10,000 nt of DNA from Magnetospirillum sp. (GTDB lineage: Bacteria; Pseudomonadota; Alphaproteobacteria; Rhodospirillales; Magnetospirillaceae), in assembly GCA_020217035.1 (NCBI GenBank), contig JAIWOG010000019.1:1-10000 (forward strand), read 5' to 3'. Both the position numbers and the translations under genes were made by a program. Under the pieces are notes generated by a model, which did not search any database, had not been told where the DNA came from, and saw nothing but the letters and a program-made list of their open reading frames with translations. Position 1 is the first letter of the stretch. The number at the start of each line of letters is the position of its first letter. Shown in pieces: positions 6,345 to 10,000 of the stretch.

Positions 6345-7508
6345 TCACGAGAATCGGAGATCGTCTCGCCCCAAGGCCAGCCGCGCGGCGGCCAGGCCCG
6401 AGGAAACCGCCGATTCCAAGGTGCAGGGCCAGGGCGAGGCCAGCCAGTCGCCGGCCAGGAACACCCCAGGAATTTCCGTGGTCGGACCTGGGCGGCGGGC
6501 CAGGGTGGCGCCGTCATGACGAAGCGTCGCGCGTCTTTCCATGATCACCCGATGGGCCGGCAGCGGGCCGGGGCAGGCCAGGATTGGGGCGATTTCCGCC
6601 CACAGGCTGGCCGCTTCCACGTGACTGGGGGCCGACGAGATGGTCACCGAGGCGACGTCGTCGCGCACGAACAGCCATTGCGCCTGTCCGCCCACCAATC
6701 CCAAGGGGGCGTCAAGACGGACCGGCAAGGGCAGGCGGAAGTGGATGTTGGCGATTGTTTCTGTAGGGAAACGATGATCCGTTCCCAACACGTCGTCCAC
6801 CGCCCAAGGCGGCAAGGCCAGCACAACCCTGTCGTCCACCCCAAGTGTTTCAATGGCTTGATCGAATGTCAACCGATGCTGACAAATGGCGATCAAGCGC
6901 TGGTGAAAGCGGATTTCGGTCCCGCCCTGGCGTAGGCGAGCCAGGATGGGTTCCACCAGGTCGGCGGACAGGCCGCTGGGAAACAGATGGCCCCGCAGCC
7001 CCTTTGGTCCGGCCAACACAATCTTGCGCAGCACTCGGGCGAACAGGGTGGCGCAGGCGATCTGGGGCGGGGTGTTCAGCAAGGCCAGGCACAGGGGGTG
7101 CCAGAACCGGCGGAAACCGGCGGCGTGGCCCAAGACCTGGAAGACCGTCCGGCCGTCGTCGGGGACAAGTGCCGCCAGTGCTTCGCGCCATCCCACCGGC
7201 AACCGGAATGGCGATACCCGCCATCGTTGACCATCTTGCAGGTCCATGAAGTCGATTCGCGGCGGCAAGGGGGACAAGGTGGCACCCACTTGGTGCGCCA
7301 ACCCCAGGACCGCGCGGTTGATTTCCAGCACCATGTGGCTGCCGTTGTCGACGACCCGATCAAGCTTGGGATCGGCGAAGGACCGGCAGCGGCCGCCGGC
7401 ATGACCGGCGGCTTCGTGCAAGATCACCCGGTGCCCGGCCTTGGTGGCGGCCCAGGCGGCGGCCAGACCGGCAAGACCGGCGCCCACCACGTGCAGACAG
7501 CGTTTCAT
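6345..7508 (-). CDS. hpnE: Hydroxysqualene dehydroxylase HpnE
   Basis: A 387-residue FAD-dependent amine-oxidase/phytoene-desaturase-type oxidoreductase. HpnE performs the last step of the three-enzyme bacterial squalene route, reducing hydroxysqualene to squalene. The N-terminal dinucleotide fold is intact: VVGAGLAGLAAA (residues 7-18) has the GxGxxG core at 9-14, an acidic residue ends the second strand (E32), and AGGRCRSF (37-44) is the family GG-R motif. The C-terminal FAD contact is GVFLAGDWLASPWPCTLESA. The start is the ATG at 7506-7508, which overlaps the hpnD stop (ATGA at 7505-7508) and leads straight into the dinucleotide fold. The open frame that continues upstream to 7970 lies inside hpnD and is a shadow. 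As last gene of hpnCDE it is followed by sodB rather than by squalene-hopene cyclase or further hpn genes. Confidence 0.93.
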   Translation of the reverse strand: MKRCLHVVGAGLAGLAAAWAATKAGHRVILHEAAGHAGGRCRSFADPKLDRVVDNGSHMVLEINRAVLGLAHQVGATLSPLPPRIDFMDLQDGQRWRVSPFRLPVGWREALAALVPDDGRTVFQVLGHAAGFRRFWHPLCLALLNTPPQIACATLFARVLRKIVLAGPKGLRGHLFPSGLSADLVEPILARLRQGGTEIRFHQRLIAICQHRLTFDQAIETLGVDDRVVLALPPWAVDDVLGTDHRFPTETIANIHFRLPLPVRLDAPLGLVGGQAQWLFVRDDVASVTISSAPSHVEAASLWAEIAPILACPGPLPAHRVIMERRATLRHDGATLARRPGPTTEIPGVFLAGDWLASPWPCTLESAVSSGLAAARLALGRDDLRFS

Positions 7509-8311
7509 GCCACCTTGGCCAGGGCGCCGAGCGCCAGGGCCAGCTTGCGCCATTGGCCGACATGCGGCGGCGGTGCCGTCCACGCGTCCCGACGCCGCAG
7601 ACGTTTCAGCAAGTCGTGGTAGATGGCCATCATGGCCAGGGCCGGCCACAATTTGGCTTGGCCGATCTTGCCCAACTCGATCCTGGCTTGGACGAAGCGT
7701 TCCTCGGCCTGTTGTGCGAGCAGCCGGCAGGCCCGCTCCAGACCCGGATGGGTCAGCACCGCCAAAGGGGTCAAAGGCGCACTGATTTCCGCCGCTTGCA
7801 GGCAGGATCGCGGCAGGTACAGGCGACCGCGCCGGGCATCCTCGGCGACGTCGCGCAGGATGTTGGTCAGTTGCAGGGCCTCGGCCAGCACCAAGGCGAA
7901 GCTGTCGGCGTCGGCGCGGCCCATGACGCGGGTGGCCATCACCCCCACCGTGCCCGCCACTTGGCGGCAATAAAGGCGCAAAGCTTCGTCATCCGGGGCC
8001 GTCAATGGTTGGTTGACGTCGGTTTCCATGCCATCCAGCAACAGGGTCAATTCTTCCACCGGCAGGCCGTGGGCCTGGATCGCCGGGGCGATGGCGGTCA
8101 CCGCCGGGTGCAAGGCGATGCCGGTGTGGCGCCAACTTTCCAGGGCAGCCCGCAAGGTGGTGAGCTTGGCCAGGCGCAGATGGGCCGGCTCGTCCCCGTC
8201 GGCGATGTCGTCCAGGGCGCGGCAAAAGCCGTACAGGGCGAACATGGCCTGGCGCTTGGCCTGGGGCAGCAATCGCATGGGCCAGTAAAAGGACGAGGCG
8301 CGAGCGCTCAT
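7505..8311 (-). CDS. hpnD: Presqualene diphosphate synthase HpnD
   Basis: A 268-residue member of the head-to-head prenyl synthase (squalene/phytoene synthase) family. It condenses two farnesyl diphosphates to presqualene diphosphate. Both catalytic aspartate-rich motifs are intact: ALDDIADGD (D34, D35, D38) binds the diphosphate through magnesium, and LTNILRDVAEDARRGR (residues 149-164; N150, D154, D158) is the second site. GRLYLP follows, as usual. The opening SSFYWPMRLLP and the middle segment GMETDVNQ (94-101) are HpnD-like. The ATG at 8309-8311 overlaps the hpnC stop codon (ATGA, 8308-8311). A TTG four codons earlier is in frame but lies within hpnC and has no advantage. The gene is coupled at both ends, to hpnC upstream and hpnE downstream, so the three are one operon. 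Confidence 0.93.
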   Translation of the reverse strand: MSARASSFYWPMRLLPQAKRQAMFALYGFCRALDDIADGDEPAHLRLAKLTTLRAALESWRHTGIALHPAVTAIAPAIQAHGLPVEELTLLLDGMETDVNQPLTAPDDEALRLYCRQVAGTVGVMATRVMGRADADSFALVLAEALQLTNILRDVAEDARRGRLYLPRSCLQAAEISAPLTPLAVLTHPGLERACRLLAQQAEERFVQARIELGKIGQAKLWPALAMMAIYHDLLKRLRRRDAWTAPPPHVGQWRKLALALGALAKVA

Positions 8312-9153
8312 GCCCGGGGCCAAAGTCCCCGGACGATGCCGTTGGCCACCGCCAGGCCGTAGGACAGCGGCGACAACGCCACCCGCCCGGCCAAAGGATC
8401 GTGCAGGCGCAACAGGGCGGTCAGGCGGTGGGCCACGTCGATCACCACCGCCGTTTCCAGGGCCAGGCGACGGTCGCGCAGATGGCCAGGCAACGTCTCG
8501 GCACCATCCAACAGCATCTCCACCCGATCCAGCATCAAATCCATCACATGGCGCAATCCGGTGCCGCCGTCGCGGCCGGCCAACTGGGCCGGGGCCAAGC
8601 CGGACGCCGCCATCCAGTCGGCCGGCAGGTAGACGCGGCCCAGCTTGGTGTAGTCGTCACCGCAATCCTGAAGATGGTTCAACACCTGCAACGCCTCGCA
8701 CAGCTTGTCAGCCATGGAATGCAGGTGCGTTTCCTCGCCATGCAAGTCCAGCAGGAAGCGCCCCACCGGAGCCGCCGAACAGGCGCAATAGGCCATCAAA
8801 TCGCCCCAGGAATGGCAAGTGTCGCACAGGACGTCGCGGCGGAACGCCTGCAACAGGGCGGCGGCATGGGCCAACAGGCGGGAGTTGCCGTCCAAGGCGG
8901 CATGCAGGGCCAAGGCGGCGGGCTCGCCCGACAAACCGGCCAGGCCACGCTCGAAGGCGTCCAGATGGGTGAGCTTGCGGCCACGGTCCAGATCCGGACT
9001 GTCGGCCACGTCGTCGGCCTGGCGGGCGAAGCGATAGAAGGCCATCACCGCCGGACGCTTGTCCTTGGACAGCAGCCACGAGGCAACCGGGAAATTCTCG
9101 TCACCCGCGATCTTGCCGGGGGCGGGCAGGGCGTCGGCTGCGGCGCGGGCCAT
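8308..9153 (-). CDS. hpnC: Hydroxysqualene synthase HpnC
   Basis: A 281-residue head-to-head prenyl synthase family protein. HpnC converts presqualene diphosphate to hydroxysqualene, the second step of the HpnCDE route. Features are the GDENFPVAS opening typical of HpnC, the first aspartate motif FARQADDVAD (D47, D48, D51) and the second, NHLQDCGDDY (N159, D163, D166, D167), followed by GRVYLP. Six cysteines lie between residues 110 and 164, more than in HpnD. Two ATGs two codons apart, at 9159 and 9153, could start it. I prefer 9153 because the run GGGGGA lies at a proper distance only from that one. It is first in the hpnCDE operon. A perfect TATAAT on the minus strand at 9192-9187 would give a short leader of about 20-27 bases. 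Confidence 0.92.
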   Translation of the reverse strand: MARAAADALPAPGKIAGDENFPVASWLLSKDKRPAVMAFYRFARQADDVADSPDLDRGRKLTHLDAFERGLAGLSGEPAALALHAALDGNSRLLAHAAALLQAFRRDVLCDTCHSWGDLMAYCACSAAPVGRFLLDLHGEETHLHSMADKLCEALQVLNHLQDCGDDYTKLGRVYLPADWMAASGLAPAQLAGRDGGTGLRHVMDLMLDRVEMLLDGAETLPGHLRDRRLALETAVVIDVAHRLTALLRLHDPLAGRVALSPLSYGLAVANGIVRGLWPRA

Positions 9154-9165
9154 GGGCATCCCCCA

Positions 9166-9194
9166 TTGGTGTTGCTGCGGACAGGGATTATATA
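9166..9194 (+). promoter_or_regulatory. Candidate promoter for the NDUFAF6-like gene
   Basis: TTGGTG (9166-9171) and TATATA (9189-9194) are separated by exactly 17 bases. Transcription would begin near 9201, leaving about 29 bases before the TTG start at 9230. The -10 shares its bases with the minus-strand TATAAT of hpnC. A perfect 12-bp palindrome, GGGGCCGGCCCC (9196-9207), covers the predicted start point and could be an operator or simply reflect GC content. Confidence 0.4.
9187..9192 (-). promoter_or_regulatory. Candidate -10 element for hpnCDE
   Basis: The minus strand reads TATAAT, a perfect match to the -10 consensus, 28-34 bases upstream of the two possible hpnC ATGs. The -35 region (GGTGGG at 9215-9210 with 17-base spacing) is a poor match, so the promoter may be weak or need an activator. 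The element overlaps the -10 of the divergent gene. Confidence 0.4.
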
Positions 9195-9214
9195 GGGGGC
9201 CGGCCCCACCCCAC

Positions 9215-9220
9215 CAGGAA
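9215..9220 (+). promoter_or_regulatory. Ribosome-binding site supporting the TTG start at 9230
   Basis: CAGGAA at 9215-9220 lies nine bases before the TTG at 9230. There is no in-frame ATG or GTG between it and the conserved region of the protein, and the first in-frame ATG (9299) would remove the conserved YxxSMF segment. This decides for the TTG. Confidence 0.6.
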
Positions 9221-9229
9221 AATTCCGCC

Positions 9230-10000
9230 TTGAGTGACCATCTGGCCCAATTGGGCGAAACCCTGCGCCGCGACGACCATGACCGCTATGTCGCTTCCAT
9301 GTTCGCCCCCCCTGACCGGCGTGGCGCGTTGTGGGTGCTTTACGCCTTCAACCTGGAACTGGCGCAGATCCGCCCGCAGGTGCGCGAGCCTTTGGCCGGC
9401 ATGATCCGCCTGCAATGGTGGCGCGACGTCATCGCCGGGGAACGTGCCGGCGAGGCGTCGCGCCATCCGGTGGCCGGGCCGTTGCTGCGCCTGATCGCCG
9501 AGCGTCAACTGCCATTGACGGAATTCCTGCGTCTGGTCGAAGCGCGGGAGCGCGACCTGGATGCCATTCCCTTCGCCGACCGCCAAAGTTGGGGCGATTA
9601 CGGACGCGACAGCGCCGGCGCCTTGGCCGGGCTGGCGTGCCGTATCCTGGGGGCTGAATGCCCAATGGCCGAGGAATTGGGCACCTGTTGGGCCTTGACC
9701 GGCCTGTTGCGCTCGCTTCCCTTCCACGTGGCGCAGAACTGGCTGGCCTTGCCCGGCGACGCCCTACGGACGGCGGGGCTTGAACCCGAAACCGTGCTGG
9801 CGGCCCAGGCGGACAAGACCAAGCTGGTGGCGGTGGTCAGGGGTTTGGCCGACGAAACCCTGGCCCGTCTCGAGGGTGCCCGACGGACCAAGGTTGACCG
9901 CCAGGCTTTGCCCGCCTTGCTGCCGGCGGTGGCGGCGCGGGCCTATCTGCTGCGCATTCTTGCCCTGGGCGGCGACGTTTTCGATTCGCGCAGCTTCCGC
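9230..10000 (+). CDS. Squalene/phytoene synthase-like protein of the NDUFAF6 type (3' partial)
   Basis: 257 codons are visible; the gene continues past the right edge. It resembles the alphaproteobacterial and mitochondrial NDUFAF6 group, which has the prenyl synthase fold and is needed for complex I assembly in mitochondria. Visible landmarks are DRYVASMFAPPDRR (residues 18-31), LYAFNLELAQIR (37-48) and the very conserved RLQWWRDVI (60-68), then WGDYGRDSAGALAGLA (121-136). The two catalytic motifs of real synthases are gone: the first is replaced by NLELAQIR (41-48), with no aspartates, and the second by LTGLLRSLPFH (156-166), with no NxxxD core. It is therefore predicted not to make squalene or phytoene. 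The start is a TTG backed by CAGGAA nine bases upstream. It diverges from hpnC with only 76 bases between the coding regions. The bacterial role is not established; a link to complex I is inferred from the mitochondrial homologue. Confidence 0.85.
   Translation, partial: MSDHLAQLGETLRRDDHDRYVASMFAPPDRRGALWVLYAFNLELAQIRPQVREPLAGMIRLQWWRDVIAGERAGEASRHPVAGPLLRLIAERQLPLTEFLRLVEARERDLDAIPFADRQSWGDYGRDSAGALAGLACRILGAECPMAEELGTCWALTGLLRSLPFHVAQNWLALPGDALRTAGLEPETVLAAQADKTKLVAVVRGLADETLARLEGARRTKVDRQALPALLPAVAARAYLLRILALGGDVFDSRSFR

Noticed and set aside
7509..7970. N-terminal extension of hpnE
   Set aside because: It lies out of frame within hpnD and is Arg/Gly/Pro-rich. The ATG at 7508 leads straight into the FAD-binding fold and overlaps the hpnD stop.
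8312..8323. TTG start for hpnD four codons upstream
   Set aside because: The ATG at 8311 overlaps the hpnC stop in the ATGA arrangement used again at hpnE, and the added residues are not needed by the family.
1..10000. Defence island, CRISPR array, toxin-antitoxin, prophage, tRNA or rRNA
   Set aside because: All long coding stretches are assigned to housekeeping or envelope families. No direct repeat array, cloverleaf-like sequence or mobile-gene motif was recognised apart from the palindromic element.

Overview
The window looks like ordinary chromosome from a GC-rich alphaproteobacterium. Three things suggest this: the hopanoid-type hpnCDE squalene genes, a squalene/phytoene-synthase-like homologue of the mitochondrial complex I assembly factor NDUFAF6, and an iron-type superoxide dismutase. 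The overall flavour is Rhodospirillales, and Magnetospirillum or a relative is my best guess from protein style. That placement is inference. I see no phage, plasmid, CRISPR, defence or toxin-antitoxin genes, and no RNA genes.

Layout, left to right. (1) Positions 1-2405, plus strand: a tightly packed three-gene exporter made of a HlyD-type periplasmic adaptor (5' end outside the window), an FtsX/MacB-fold permease of the DevC kind, and its separate ATPase. (2) Positions 2402-2584: a 183-bp near-palindromic, MITE-like element with perfect 28-bp ends. It lies exactly between the convergent stop codons of the ATPase gene and rimO. (3) Positions 2589-3923, minus strand: rimO, the ribosomal protein S12 methylthiotransferase. 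(4) Positions 4068-4942, plus strand: a two-gene split YeeE/YedE (PmpA/PmpB-like) sulfur-compound transporter, closed by a strong bidirectional terminator shared with pal. (5) Positions 4999-9153, minus strand: from high to low coordinates, hpnC, hpnD and hpnE (overlapping start/stop codons), then sodB with its own likely promoter, a hairpin, and the lipoprotein gene pal. (6) Positions 9230-10000, plus strand: the NDUFAF6-like gene, diverging from hpnC and running off the right edge.

How the genes work together. HpnC, HpnD and HpnE convert two farnesyl diphosphates to squalene through presqualene diphosphate and hydroxysqualene, which in such bacteria feeds hopanoid synthesis. The cyclase is not in the window. 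The divergent gene encodes a protein of the same fold as HpnC and HpnD but without the aspartate-rich catalytic motifs, so it is probably not an enzyme of this pathway. Pal and the exporter act at the cell envelope. SodB and RimO are housekeeping functions.

The points most worth a second look are the palindromic element inserted at a stop codon, the catalytically empty synthase homologue next to two real synthases, the overlapping divergent -10 elements between them, and pal standing apart from tol genes.
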